The notes: generated by a model from the sequence alone, not told the origin. Counted from the first letter of the stretch, positions 16,301-23,948 are shown. The stretch: DNA of 64,000 nucleotides from JBBQFC01 sp038321615 (GCA_038321615.1 JBBQFC010000003.1:1-64000), one strand, 5' to 3'. Translations and numbers: made by a program.

Positions 16301-17492
16301 GGTATTCAATAGTGACCGACGATACGGGAGAGCTACCAAAGTTTTGAAGGCGAACCTGCGATTGAATCATATTCGAACATTGATTGCCGGTGGGTTGACG
16401 TATTTCTGAGATTCCAGCATCTGCCAGAATGGGCGTTACAGGTACACAGGCATTTGATGCCAATAAATTCGTGCGCGAATTGTTTAGCGCTAAGCGCATA
16501 CGGGTTTTTTGCCCTTCTGTAAACATGTCCTTACACGTTTGTGAGGTGTAATCCATGTAATTTCTTACTTGTTGCGTGCCGCCGCAGGCTGGTAAGGCGC
16601 AGTTCGAGTTTTGAGTCGTAGGGGGCGTATCGCATACACGGTCGCCTTGGCTTACGCAGTTTGTCTCCGTGCAGGTGCCCCCTTGAAAAGAGTGAAAAAG
16701 GGCAAAAGCGTGCCCCATCTCATGGGTTATCGTGCGATTCATGTTGGTGTACGACTTCAAATTTCCGGTAGTACCGAATGCGTTGAAGAGCACCACCGTG
16801 CCATCTACTGCCGATGTAGTCGGAAAATAAGCATAGCCTTGAATACCGCTCCCACCATTATTATTCTCGATTTCAGTAACTACCCAAATATTGTAATACT
16901 GCTGATTTGGCCAGCGGGAAAGATTTTTAATAGCCAGTTCTCCAGCTCCTTGGCCATTACCAGCTGTAATTCCTTGCGTACAATAATTTGTTACCGTGCA
17001 ACCATCCACACGATTAATACCGCTGTGGGCATTGCCATCGGGATCGCGCACGGCCAAACAAAATTCTACTTCTACATCCGCACCGTCTCCATCGCCATTT
17101 GTTCCGGTCATTTTTCGGAAATCTTCATTCAGGCCGTTTACCGCAGAATAAATTTGCTCGTCCGAGATATTGGAACCGGTGCCATAGGCATCGCCGTCGT
17201 GGATGATATGTACCACTACTGGAATAGTTAAAATAGCTTCGTTTTTCGGAATAAGACCCTGTTGGTATTGCCGCACTAAGTGTTCAAGCGAGGCTTCGCG
17301 AGCTTCTTGTTCCAATCGGTACGCGGCATTGTTTGTCATCATCCGGTCATGGATGGCGGTATGCGCACACTGCTCATGATCACGGGTATTCTCGAGACCA
17401 TAGGCCGAACCAAAATGCTGGTGAGCCGATGGGTTTTGAGCAAAAATTAGGGCATGCAGGGAAGCAAGAATGCAAGTGAAAATTATTTTCAT
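13380..17492 (-). CDS. Secreted M43-type metalloprotease with PKD, Cys-rich repeats and T9SS type A sorting domain
   Basis: A 1370-residue multidomain exoprotein. Signal peptide at 1-18; M43/pappalysin-like peptidase domain at about 85-350 with zinc motif His257-Glu258-x-x-His261 and third ligand His267, and a Met-turn at Met313 (NYMDYT). A CARDB-like domain, a Cys-rich segment and a PKD domain (about 570-655) follow. Then come four near-identical 28-residue repeats with two degenerate flanking copies (about 680-845), rich in Asp, Asn and Cys, suggesting calcium-bound rods. Three FN3/SprB-like domains precede the C-terminal type A sorting domain (about 1293-1370, opening with LYPNP). It should be exported by T9SS and processed at the surface. 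The metzincin Gly of HExxHxxGxxH is replaced by Ala264. Confidence 0.9.
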   Translation of the reverse strand: MKIIFTCILASLHALIFAQNPSAHQHFGSAYGLENTRDHEQCAHTAIHDRMMTNNAAYRLEQEAREASLEHLVRQYQQGLIPKNEAILTIPVVVHIIHDGDAYGTGSNISDEQIYSAVNGLNEDFRKMTGTNGDGDGADVEVEFCLAVRDPDGNAHSGINRVDGCTVTNYCTQGITAGNGQGAGELAIKNLSRWPNQQYYNIWVVTEIENNNGGSGIQGYAYFPTTSAVDGTVVLFNAFGTTGNLKSYTNMNRTITHEMGHAFALFHSFQGGTCTETNCVSQGDRVCDTPPTTQNSNCALPACGGTQQVRNYMDYTSQTCKDMFTEGQKTRMRLALNNSRTNLLASNACVPVTPILADAGISEIRQPTGNQCSNMIQSQVRLQNFGSSPVSSVTIEYRTTGAWQSFAWTGLLGQGQNTLITLPNYNGGWGAQTLEARTASPNGNTDINTSNNSATGSYYAVQNGHQANIQITVDILGAQTTWQMRNSSNQVIASGGPYANFQNETVHNAVVCVENGCYDFVIMDSGGNGICCESGNGSYSVTNQGGVILASGGDFSTQETTNICFSNGVPVPVANFTGTPTTVCQGGTASFTNTTTGPVTSYEWKFFGGTPFTVTTASPGNITYNTPGTYNVRLQATNASGSDVEIKTNYITVLAIQTWYIDADDDGHGHPTNSVQACTQPAGYVSSNNDCNDNNASDWNSCVDCAGVFNGTATTDNCGVCDSNPNNNCVQDCAGNWGGTAVADNCGVCDSNPNNNCVQDCAGTWGGTAVADNCGVCDSNPNNNCVQDCAGTWGGTAVADNCGVCDSNPNNNCVQDCAGTWGGTAQFDDCGTCDSDLSNDCIPCEDLSVSLVSISHALCFGASDGSLSISVTSGTGTHTILWSNGANTASISGLSAGNYGVNVSEGECTVFAQFVVSQPEAIVLSIGEIIEPTCESDQLGGTTISISGGNAPFASTLNGVETQALSWNNLPAGTYMFTTTDAQGCSSNTSFQLQSVLCDSLSATAIIDEICAADSLGFLEPIVCTTVQGATNYLWEFRLNESPTFTINTSIPTLLPAEHPAIIPNVLYEIAVRGVRSNAASTWGAACALMFKIGNTQLIEEWCNNPNTYMQDAIETFAVANASQYEFRFENAATSEQTFYNAVGSPICGLENVGGLEENAEYQVLVRARYRGVWGEFGNACTITIQPVTVTTSLDSEWCENLFINSENDTLTLQPIEGAGVYQIKVNGGNLANELRIEQPGVSFAPDLFESLLQSVIYNVRARALVNGIWTAWGPVCQISFSLPEVYQLNMELYPNPIRSASELSMRMKGNWQNVSIEVRDMRGVTLRKITRNFADNVPNTESLPRLNPGMYFLFMEHGKQTLTKKLIVQ
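15043..15378 (-). repeat. 84-bp tandem repeat, four copies, in frame within the metalloprotease gene
   Basis: Copies start at 15043, 15127, 15211 and 15295, exactly 84 bp apart and nearly identical in DNA; more diverged copies flank both sides (about 14960-15042 and after 15379). Each encodes 28 residues with the pattern CAGTWGGTA..DNCGVCDSNP and four cysteines. The DNA identity suggests recent unequal exchange or slippage, so copy number probably varies between strains. Confidence 0.92.
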
Positions 17493-17609
17493 CGTCGTCG
17501 CGTCAAATAGTCTAAATCAAGACTTTTTACTTGCGCGAAGGCGTTTTGGTTACGTTGAGCTGAGATTCTAAATGGTATTTATTTAGAACCAAAGACCAGT
17601 TTTTTGGGC

Positions 17610-18491
17610 CTACTCCGATCCTTTGGTGCCTCGAATTGCCCGTTCGATTTCATCCCACATAGCTCCCGGTACAGCTTCTAGCTGGTTGAACTGCCCTGCG
17701 CCTTGCAGCCACTCTCCACCGTCTATTGTCACTACTTCACCATTAATGTATGCGGAGAAATCGCTCATGAGGTAAGCCGAAAGATTTGCCAGCTCTTGAT
17801 GCTCGCCGGTGCGCTTAAGTGGTATGCGGCCTTCCATCGATATTTTATTTTTCAACGGTTCGGGTAGAAGACGCTCCCACGCACCTTTGGTTGGGAAAGG
17901 CCCCGGAGCAATTGCGTTAAACCGAATTTTGTACTTCGCCCATTCCACCGCCAAGCTGCGCGTCATGGCTAGCACGCCGGCTTTGGCGCAGGCCGATGGC
18001 ACTACGTAGCCGGAACCTGTGCTGGCGTATGTGGTAACGATGTTTAGGACGGTTCCGGGCTGTTTGCTTTCGATCCAATGTTTTCCGAAAACCAAGGTCA
18101 TATTCACCGTGCCTTTCAGTACAATGTCAATGATTATTCCGAATGCTTTAGGCCCTAAGCGTTCGGTAGGGCTTATGAAGTTTCCGGCGGCATTATTCAG
18201 AAGGCCATCTAATTTTCCAAATTTATCGAGCGTTTGCTGAAGCAATGCCTGTATTTCGTCTTCCTTTCTTACATCGCATGACACGGGCAATACTCGAGCC
18301 CCGGTAAGTTCGGTTATTTCTGCGGCTGTTCTTTCCAAAACATCCATTTTTCGGCTGGTTATCACCACATTGGCACCCAATCGTGCGTATTCAGTGGCCA
18401 TTGATTTTCCCAAACCAGTGCCGCCGCCAGTTACCACAATAGTTTTTCCCGCAAAGGCGTTATCTTTAAGCATCGATTCAGTGTATTGCAT
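17610..18491 (-). CDS. 2,4-dienoyl-CoA reductase-like short-chain dehydrogenase
   Basis: A 293-residue classical SDR. The NADP(H) loop is TGGGTGLGKS, followed by SRKMDVLE, NNAAGNF and APGPFPTKGAW. The segment GSGYVVPSACAKAGV has Ser where most SDRs have the catalytic Tyr of YxxxK; mitochondrial-type 2,4-dienoyl-CoA reductases share this layout and use a different Tyr. It would reduce the dienoyl-CoA intermediate when unsaturated fatty acids are degraded. No other beta-oxidation gene is near. Monocistronic, with a consensus -7 box 22 nt upstream. A weak AT-rich hairpin (17566-17588) lies after its stop. Confidence 0.87.
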   Translation of the reverse strand: MQYTESMLKDNAFAGKTIVVTGGGTGLGKSMATEYARLGANVVITSRKMDVLERTAAEITELTGARVLPVSCDVRKEDEIQALLQQTLDKFGKLDGLLNNAAGNFISPTERLGPKAFGIIIDIVLKGTVNMTLVFGKHWIESKQPGTVLNIVTTYASTGSGYVVPSACAKAGVLAMTRSLAVEWAKYKIRFNAIAPGPFPTKGAWERLLPEPLKNKISMEGRIPLKRTGEHQELANLSAYLMSDFSAYINGEVVTIDGGEWLQGAGQFNQLEAVPGAMWDEIERAIRGTKGSE

Positions 18492-18513
18492 GTTGTCTTT
18501 ATTAATCCAATTC

Positions 18514-18521
18514 CAAAAGTA
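18514..18521 (-). promoter_or_regulatory. -7 promoter element for the dienoyl-CoA reductase-like gene
   Basis: Reads TACTTTTG on the minus strand (full match to TAnnTTTG), 22 nt before the ATG, and lies 10 nt from the divergent ATG at 18531. Confidence 0.6.
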
Positions 18522-18530
18522 TCATTCCCA

Positions 18531-18944
18531 ATGAAACTTGCCTATTCTGCAAAAATAATCTTGGCTTGGGCCGAAGCTGTCGGCGGTAATAAAACCATTC
18601 GCGATTGGCTTATGAAGAATGGTTATCCCGAGCTGGGGATGTTTGAGCACGCCATTCAATTAAGCGATCAAGCTCATAAATGGCTTGTGGATAACGGTTT
18701 CCCGCATCTCTCGGCAGCCGTTTATGGAGCCGAAGGAAAAAAATCTGCCGTGGAATGGCTTTTAAAACATAATTTTGATGTACTGGCTAATGTGGCTATG
18801 GCGGGCGATGGAGATCAAAAAGCGTTTGAATGGCTATTGAAAAACCAGCATCGGGAATTTGCGATGTTGGCAAAGCGAATCGAACAAGCAAAAGATGAAA
18901 TCGAACGCGATCACAACGATGTACATAAAATCAGTAAAAAATAG
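18531..18944 (+). CDS. Small helical protein made of four 25-residue W-L repeats
   Basis: 137 residues, no recognised family and no signal peptide or membrane helix. Residues 8-108 are four tandem repeats of 25 residues, each shaped like h-L-x-x-h-x-x-A-x-x-G-x-x-x-A-h-x-W-L-h-x-N-G/N-F/Y. The tryptophans fall at residues 26, 51, 76 and 101, exactly 25 apart, each followed by Leu. Two short helices per repeat predict an alpha-solenoid, hence a binding or scaffold role. The last 25 residues are a charged helix. An open frame extends back to a TTG at 18486, but the ATG at 18531 begins the repeat region cleanly. The DUF2911 gene starts 3 nt after its stop, so the two are co-transcribed. Confidence 0.75.
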   Translation: MKLAYSAKIILAWAEAVGGNKTIRDWLMKNGYPELGMFEHAIQLSDQAHKWLVDNGFPHLSAAVYGAEGKKSAVEWLLKHNFDVLANVAMAGDGDQKAFEWLLKNQHREFAMLAKRIEQAKDEIERDHNDVHKISKK

Positions 18945-18947
18945 ACT

Positions 18948-19472
18948 ATGAAAATCAAAATGAAAAGAACTGCTTTTGCACTATTCGCCCTACTTATGCT
19001 GAATACGGGAATACTCAGTGCACAAGAAAAATCGGAGCGGGCGAGCCCCATGCGATCGGCAAGTGCCGAAGTAAATGAAGGAGAAGTCCTCATTAATTAT
19101 TCCGCTCCGCTCGTTAAAGGGCGCGCCCTTTGGGGCGATCTCGTACCCTACGACAAGGTATGGCGCACGGGAGCCAATGAAGCTACCACGATCACCTTTG
19201 AAAAAGACGTGAAAATCGATGGACAAACGGTCAAAGCAGGGAAGTACGGCCTGTTCACCATTCCTGGTAAGAGCGAGTGGACGGTGGTGATCAACTCCGT
19301 TTGGGATCAGTGGGGAGCCTATAATTACGACAAAGGCAAAGATGTGGTGCGTTTTACTGCCACGCCAAAAATGGCCGATGACGTGCAAGAAGAATTGAAG
19401 TTCACAGTGGAGAACAGCGGCATGGTAACAATGGCCTGGGATAAGCTCCGCCTGGGTTTCCGAGTTGAGTAA
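18948..19472 (+). CDS. DUF2911 domain periplasmic protein
   Basis: A 174-residue protein: signal peptide ending about residue 25 (LSAQ), then a single DUF2911 domain. Hallmarks are SPLV-like INYSAPLVKGRALWG, VWRTGANEATTITF, and AGKYGLFTIPG. The family is common in Bacteroidota, is exported, and has no known function; the predicted fold is a small beta-sandwich. It lies 3 nt after the W-L repeat gene. Its stop is 1 nt from the stop of the convergent lipoprotein gene, leaving no room for a separate terminator. Confidence 0.88.
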   Translation: MKIKMKRTAFALFALLMLNTGILSAQEKSERASPMRSASAEVNEGEVLINYSAPLVKGRALWGDLVPYDKVWRTGANEATTITFEKDVKIDGQTVKAGKYGLFTIPGKSEWTVVINSVWDQWGAYNYDKGKDVVRFTATPKMADDVQEELKFTVENSGMVTMAWDKLRLGFRVE

Positions 19473-19473
19473 A

Positions 19474-20412
19474 CTACCTTATCTGGTATTGCATATTTAA
19501 ACTATCCCTAAGGCCTTGGTCTTGGGGATTGTTTTTTTCCCAATAAGGCTCCATGATGGTGGTGTCGAGTGTTGCCTTGGTCACCTGGTTTGGGCCTACC
19601 TTCTCTTCCCACCAAAGGATTTTAAAAGGGAATTTGCTCTCCGTACAAATTTTTAGTTCCCTGTTGAGCTCTGGGTACTTCAAGGTGTAGATGTACGTTT
19701 CTGCTTTCTCCTTCGAGTCATATACTTGTAGCACAAGTGTGGCTTCTGCGCTGTACGCTTTGAGCTCTTTATGGAGCAATCGAAGGTATTTCTGAGAAGG
19801 AACCATTTCAATTTTCCCAAGAGGAAGCATTTGTGGCTCCAACCGAATTCGCGTCCAAATATCTTCTTCCATGTACGTAGCCGGAAGGCTTATATTCTCA
19901 TCGCCTTCGCCTTGGAAATAACTCCTGATTTGATAGTTGAGCTTGCCTTCGCGCGCGTTCATTTGGGCAAAAGATTGTCCACACCAGTCTTGAGAGCTGA
20001 AACTTACTTTCATGGTGGCGGCATTTTTCCGGTAGTCAATAGGGGTAAAAATGGAAGTCATTAAGGCATAATCGTAGATGCCCGTCACAAATTTTTCGAC
20101 CATATTAAGTTTTAACACAGAGATTCCTTTCTCATCGCCAAACTCCTTTTTAACCTGTTTTTCGGGTAGAAAGTCTTCGGTGACGTAGATAAGAATAGCT
20201 TCGCCGGGGTGCTGCGAGCCATATCGAGCTTGGTCGAGTGTGTACCTGCTGACCTCCGCTAAACCGGCATACCAATACTTTTGAAATTGCTCGGGGTGGC
20301 TATTCTGATAGGTATCGACAGTGGGGGTTTTTTCAATCTTTTCGGTCTGGGCCTCACAAGAAGTCAAACTCAAAGTCGCAAAGAATATGACCAGTATTTT
20401 ATTCGTTTTCAT
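19474..20412 (-). CDS. Conserved Bacteroidota lipoprotein (family often mislabelled 'septum formation inhibitor Maf')
   Basis: A 312-residue lipoprotein with lipobox SLTSC (Cys19). The body contains YWYAGLAEVSRY, QARYGSQHPGEAILIYVTEDFLP and SSQDWCGQSFAQMN, segments I recognise from a flavobacterial lipoprotein family that databases often call Maf. It has none of the Maf nucleotide-pyrophosphatase motifs, so that name should not be used. Function unknown. The open frame extends 47 codons upstream, but that region is the end of the CPBP gene in another frame; the ATG at 20412 starts a perfect lipoprotein signal. It overlaps the CPBP gene by 14 nt, implying translational coupling. Confidence 0.85.
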   Translation of the reverse strand: MKTNKILVIFFATLSLTSCEAQTEKIEKTPTVDTYQNSHPEQFQKYWYAGLAEVSRYTLDQARYGSQHPGEAILIYVTEDFLPEKQVKKEFGDEKGISVLKLNMVEKFVTGIYDYALMTSIFTPIDYRKNAATMKVSFSSQDWCGQSFAQMNAREGKLNYQIRSYFQGEGDENISLPATYMEEDIWTRIRLEPQMLPLGKIEMVPSQKYLRLLHKELKAYSAEATLVLQVYDSKEKAETYIYTLKYPELNRELKICTESKFPFKILWWEEKVGPNQVTKATLDTTIMEPYWEKNNPQDQGLRDSLNMQYQIR

Positions 20413-20986
20413 AAGCGAAGGTTTGTTTTTGAAGGGAGCCGCGCGATAGTTGAATAAGGTATCGGAATAAGACAATGTCGATGAAAGTATGAGCAGCACA
20501 CGCGGTAAAGATGCCCATTTCTTCCGTAAGGTAGCCCAAGGCTGCAATAGCAACAGTCATGAAAATACCATAGATGGAAATTCGCCAGTTCATCGGATTT
20601 AGGTAACCGTGAATGGCCACAAATAGGATGGCGGTTGGCCAAATGCCCATAAATAATTGAAGGCTTCCGCGAAAAAAAAGCTCTTCGCCGAAGCCTGCGC
20701 AAATCGAGAGTAGTACCACACCGATTGTCGAGAGCCGCATCTGCGCTATGAGCGGTATGTACTTATGAACGGCGGGTTGCATGAAGCGCATACCCAATAA
20801 TTTGGAAGCCAACCATCCGAAGGCAATGCCCACCACAGAACCAACCAGTAATTGAGAAGCCAGGTTATCGACGCTTCGAAAAAGTAGTGCCAAATCGCGA
20901 TTGGCGAGCCACAAGATTAACAGACCCATAAAGGGGAAACCGATTAAGGTGGCCACCCCAAGCCCTATTAATCTATTTTTCATCAT
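20399..20986 (-). CDS. CPBP family intramembrane metalloprotease
   Basis: A 195-residue integral membrane protein with about six helices. The CPBP/Abi motifs are present: Glu101-Glu102-x-x-x-Arg106 (EELFFRG), a second histidine site at His126 (AIHGYLNP, where canonical members have FxxxH) and His166/Asp170 in AAHTFID. These residues form a membrane-embedded metal site like that of eukaryotic CAAX prenyl protease Rce1. The substrate is unknown. It overlaps the upstream AAA+ gene by 4 nt and the downstream lipoprotein by 14 nt, so all three form one tight operon. Confidence 0.85.
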   Translation of the reverse strand: MMKNRLIGLGVATLIGFPFMGLLILWLANRDLALLFRSVDNLASQLLVGSVVGIAFGWLASKLLGMRFMQPAVHKYIPLIAQMRLSTIGVVLLSICAGFGEELFFRGSLQLFMGIWPTAILFVAIHGYLNPMNWRISIYGIFMTVAIAALGYLTEEMGIFTACAAHTFIDIVLFRYLIQLSRGSLQKQTFAYENE

Positions 20987-22470
20987 CGCTCGTCATCGGC
21001 ATCCTTGGCCGAAAACACCGAATTGAATAGGTCGCCAAAAGCCAATCCGTCTTCCAAAACGTTCTTGCTCAGCATGGAGTATTCGGCCAAGCCATGAAGC
21101 ACAAATTCCATCATCATGTAGCGGTCTCCGTCAGGCTGTTTGCCCGAGTATTTCTCAGCAACACCTCGCAACCCTGGCACCGAATCGAGCAATTTGCGGT
21201 AATTTTTTTCATCGAGATCGCTTATCAGCTCCAGTTCATTTTCGGAGAACCAGGCGATGATTTCGGCATATGGATTTGGTTCGTTCTTTCGGCGTTTGGA
21301 CAGTTCAGGATCAGGAAAATACTGGGCATAGCGCGTTCTGATAGCTTTTCCCATCAGGCCAAGCGCCACGCCTTTCGAGCCTTCTTGCTCCCCTTCGTAC
21401 ACCAGTTCGACTTTGCCTGTAAGCGAGGGCAGTACACCTATCAAATCGCCTACGCGCGCCCGACCCTGCTTTTCGTCGTTTATAAGCATACGTCGCTCCA
21501 CGGTGCTCGCCAAATTTTCGTAAGCCGTAATGGTTAGCCGAGCTGATACACCACTTTTTTGATCGATGTATTCGCTTTGGCGAGCTTCTACCGCCAACTG
21601 TTCAATTAAATCGGCCACAAGCGCTGGAATTTCCACGCGCTGGCGCTGCGCCTCGGGGAGTCTGGCTTCTTGGCGGGTAATGGCGCCCGAGATTTCGGTG
21701 TTGCGCGGATAATGCGTTAAAATCTGACTTTGAATACGATCCTTAAGCGGGGTTATGATAGCTCCCCGATTGGTGTAATCTTCCGGATTAGCGGTAAAAA
21801 CGAACATCAAGTCGAGCGGAAGTCGGAGCTTAAATCCACGAATTTGAATGTCGCCTTCTTGCAAAATGTTGAAGAGCGCTACCTGTATCCGCGGCTGGAG
21901 ATCGGGAATTTCATTGATCACAAATATGCCGCGGTGCCCGCGGGGGATAAGCCCGAAATGGATTACCCTTTCATCCGCATAATCGAGTTTTAGATTAGCT
22001 GCTTTAATAGGGTCTGCATCACCGATAAGGTCGGCAACGGTGACGTCTGGGGTTGCTAATTTTTCGGTGTACCGGTCGCTGCGGTGAATCCACGCGATGG
22101 GGGTGTCGTCGCCGTGCGTTTGGATTAAATCTTTGGCAAATTGCGAAATGGGTAGAAGGGGGTCGTCGTTGATCGGAGATCCAGCAACGGCAGGAATGAA
22201 CTCGTCGAGTAAGTCGACCATCTGTCGTGCCATTCGGGTTTTTGCTTGCCCCCGAAGACCGAGAAAATTGATGTTGTGCCGCGAGAGCAAAGCGCGCTCC
22301 ACTTCCGGAAAAACGCTATTTTCATATCCCAAAATTCCTGTAAATACGGGCTCACCCTTTCGAAGTTTGACAATTAGATTATCGCGGAGTTCATCTTTTA
22401 CGGATTTGGAATGATAACCCGATGCTCGGAGGGCACCAAGAGTTTCGGGCAAATTTGAAGTTTGTTTCAT
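20983..22470 (-). CDS. BchI/MoxR-type AAA+ ATPase
   Basis: A 495-residue AAA+ protein of the group labelled magnesium chelatase in Bacteroidota. The Walker A equivalent is Gly71-x-x-x-x-x-Lys77-Thr78 (GLRGQAKT), and Walker B is FVINEIPDL. Segments PDVTVADLIGD and LIPRGHRGIFVINE match the BchI family, and FTANPEDYTNRG is the sensor 1 region. The C-terminal 200 residues are helical and lack the canonical lid motifs. Such ATPases normally act with a von Willebrand A partner to remodel a target or insert a metal; no VWA gene is present here, and the operon instead continues with a CPBP protease and a lipoprotein. It is probably not a chlorophyll-pathway enzyme. Confidence 0.82.
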   Translation of the reverse strand: MKQTSNLPETLGALRASGYHSKSVKDELRDNLIVKLRKGEPVFTGILGYENSVFPEVERALLSRHNINFLGLRGQAKTRMARQMVDLLDEFIPAVAGSPINDDPLLPISQFAKDLIQTHGDDTPIAWIHRSDRYTEKLATPDVTVADLIGDADPIKAANLKLDYADERVIHFGLIPRGHRGIFVINEIPDLQPRIQVALFNILQEGDIQIRGFKLRLPLDLMFVFTANPEDYTNRGAIITPLKDRIQSQILTHYPRNTEISGAITRQEARLPEAQRQRVEIPALVADLIEQLAVEARQSEYIDQKSGVSARLTITAYENLASTVERRMLINDEKQGRARVGDLIGVLPSLTGKVELVYEGEQEGSKGVALGLMGKAIRTRYAQYFPDPELSKRRKNEPNPYAEIIAWFSENELELISDLDEKNYRKLLDSVPGLRGVAEKYSGKQPDGDRYMMMEFVLHGLAEYSMLSKNVLEDGLAFGDLFNSVFSAKDADDER

Positions 22471-22542
22471 AGATTTCGGGCTTTTCGCTCTAGGCTAAAA
22501 CAGGATGGAGTGCCAAATGTTAAAACCTGACGCGAGTTTATT

Positions 22543-22550
22543 TATTTTCG
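22543..22550 (+). promoter_or_regulatory. Possible -7 element for apbE
   Basis: TATTTTCG, one mismatch from TAnnTTTG, 57 nt before the ATG. It would give a leader of about 50 nt, long for this window, so it is less certain. Confidence 0.3.
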
Positions 22551-22607
22551 CCTTCCCAAAGTTCGAATGAACAAAGAATTTAGCAATCCTTCACGATTCA
22601 AGCACAC

Positions 22608-23642
22608 ATGATCAGATATTTTTTCCCCTTCCTTTTCTTATTTTGGAGCTGCGGCTCTGGCGCCGATGAAAATCAAAAACGGCAGATTAAAATCCTAGGG
22701 GAAGCCCAAGGTACTACCTACCTCATTCAATACGTGGATAGTGCGGACGGCCGCTTCACAAAACTTACCGCCGATTCGATTTTAGATCGGATCGACGCTT
22801 CGCTCTCGGCGTGGAAGCCCAATTCGGTAATTTCCGAATTTAACAGGCGCGATACCAATGTGGTAACCGATGAGCATTTCATCACCGTTTATTTTCGTGG
22901 AGCCGAAATTTCGACCATTACCGACGGAAGCTTTCAGCCCTTCATAGGTCCCTTGGTCCAAGCTTGGGGTTTCGGGCCAGAAGGGGCCAATCCTAAAGGG
23001 GATTTTTCGATCGATAGTCTATTGGAATTGGTGCACACTCCGGTGCAATTTTATCCGGCTGATACCGCCAATTTAGATGGAGGCCTAAGCTTTCTGAAGC
23101 TACCTGCCCAAGTGCTCGATGTTAATGGAATAGCCCAAGGCTACTCCGTAGATGTGGTGTCGGGAGTGCTGGAGGCCAAGGGAATTCGAAATTATTTGGT
23201 GGAAATTGGGGGCGAAGTGCGTGCCAGCGGCCGAAACGCGGAAGGCAAGCTTTGGCGAATTGGAGTGGATAAGCCGGTAGATCCTGAAAAACCCCGAGAG
23301 CTCGACGCGGTGGTGTCATTCACCGACCGATCGATGGCCACATCGGGAAGCTACCGCAAGTTTTACGAAAAGGACGGCAAACGGTATTCGCATACCATCG
23401 ACCCGGTATCAGGTAGGCCAGTTGATCACAATTTAATCAGCGTTACCGTGCAAGCCGGCAATTGTACCAACGCCGATGCCTTTGCCACCGCTTTTATGGT
23501 GATGGGACCGGCCAAAACGAAGGATTTTATCGCCGCACACCCGGAATTAAGATTGGAAGCTTACCTGCTGCTAGGCGACGGGAAAGGAGGTTATAAAACG
23601 GAGACGACAGTGGGATTCCAAGGTTTGGCAAGAATTGATTAG
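22608..23642 (+). CDS. apbE: FAD:protein FMN transferase (ApbE family lipoprotein)
   Basis: A 344-residue exported lipoprotein (lipobox FWSC, Cys15) that covalently attaches FMN to Thr/Ser residues of membrane redox subunits, using FAD as donor. Family features: QGTTYLI at the start of the domain, IDASLSAWKPNS, DVNGIAQGYSVD, a LVEIGGEVRASG strand, TSGSYRKFYEKDG, SHTIDPVSG, and NCTNADAFATAFMVMG near the end. Typical targets are NqrB, NqrC and RnfG; none lies in this window. A small cysteine-rich membrane protein is encoded convergently 63 nt downstream, a common arrangement next to Nqr-related genes in Bacteroidota. Confidence 0.93.
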   Translation: MIRYFFPFLFLFWSCGSGADENQKRQIKILGEAQGTTYLIQYVDSADGRFTKLTADSILDRIDASLSAWKPNSVISEFNRRDTNVVTDEHFITVYFRGAEISTITDGSFQPFIGPLVQAWGFGPEGANPKGDFSIDSLLELVHTPVQFYPADTANLDGGLSFLKLPAQVLDVNGIAQGYSVDVVSGVLEAKGIRNYLVEIGGEVRASGRNAEGKLWRIGVDKPVDPEKPRELDAVVSFTDRSMATSGSYRKFYEKDGKRYSHTIDPVSGRPVDHNLISVTVQAGNCTNADAFATAFMVMGPAKTKDFIAAHPELRLEAYLLLGDGKGGYKTETTVGFQGLARID

Positions 23643-23705
23643 CCCAACAGGTGAAGACGAAATGATGCTCGTCACTCAAAAACAGGGCGATTTACGATGC
23701 TCCTA

Positions 23706-23897
23706 CTACTCCTTCTTACACTGCTCTTCGGGTCTGGCACCGCATACCCCGCAAGATGCACCATCGCCAGCCAAGATCGGGTTGTTGCTCGCGCAGGTAC
23801 CGGCAAATTCCCCATCCTTCTTAACGAGAATTTTAATAGCGATCCCAGCGAAAGCCAGAGCTAAAAGTGCTACGGTAATAAGGATGAGTTGAAACAT
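23706..23897 (-). CDS. Small membrane protein with four-cysteine C-terminal motif
   Basis: 63 residues: an N-terminal transmembrane helix (about 3-25) followed by a short tail with Cys35, Cys49-x-x-Cys52 and Cys60, a plausible zinc or iron-sulfur site. Proteins of this size and layout occur widely in Bacteroidota under the label 'membrane or secreted protein', often close to apbE or Nqr genes, with no known role. The frame is open to 23945, but the ATG at 23897 begins the helix directly and the upstream residues look like untranslated sequence. It is convergent with apbE and downstream of the head-GIN gene (51 nt). Confidence 0.78.
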   Translation of the reverse strand: MFQLILITVALLALAFAGIAIKILVKKDGEFAGTCASNNPILAGDGASCGVCGARPEEQCKKE

Positions 23898-23948
23898 ATT
23901 GTAAAGGTAAACCACAAAGGTAAGGGTCGTGGGTCTGAATGCCAAACT

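Noticed and set aside
17566..17588. AT-rich hairpin (ttctaaat / atttagaa) after the dienoyl-CoA reductase-like gene, considered as terminator
   Set aside because: All but two pairs are A-T and no U-run follows; stability is too low to call.
19474..20412. Maf nucleotide pyrophosphatase annotation for the lipoprotein
   Set aside because: The protein has a lipobox and none of the Maf signature residues; the name appears to be a propagated database label.
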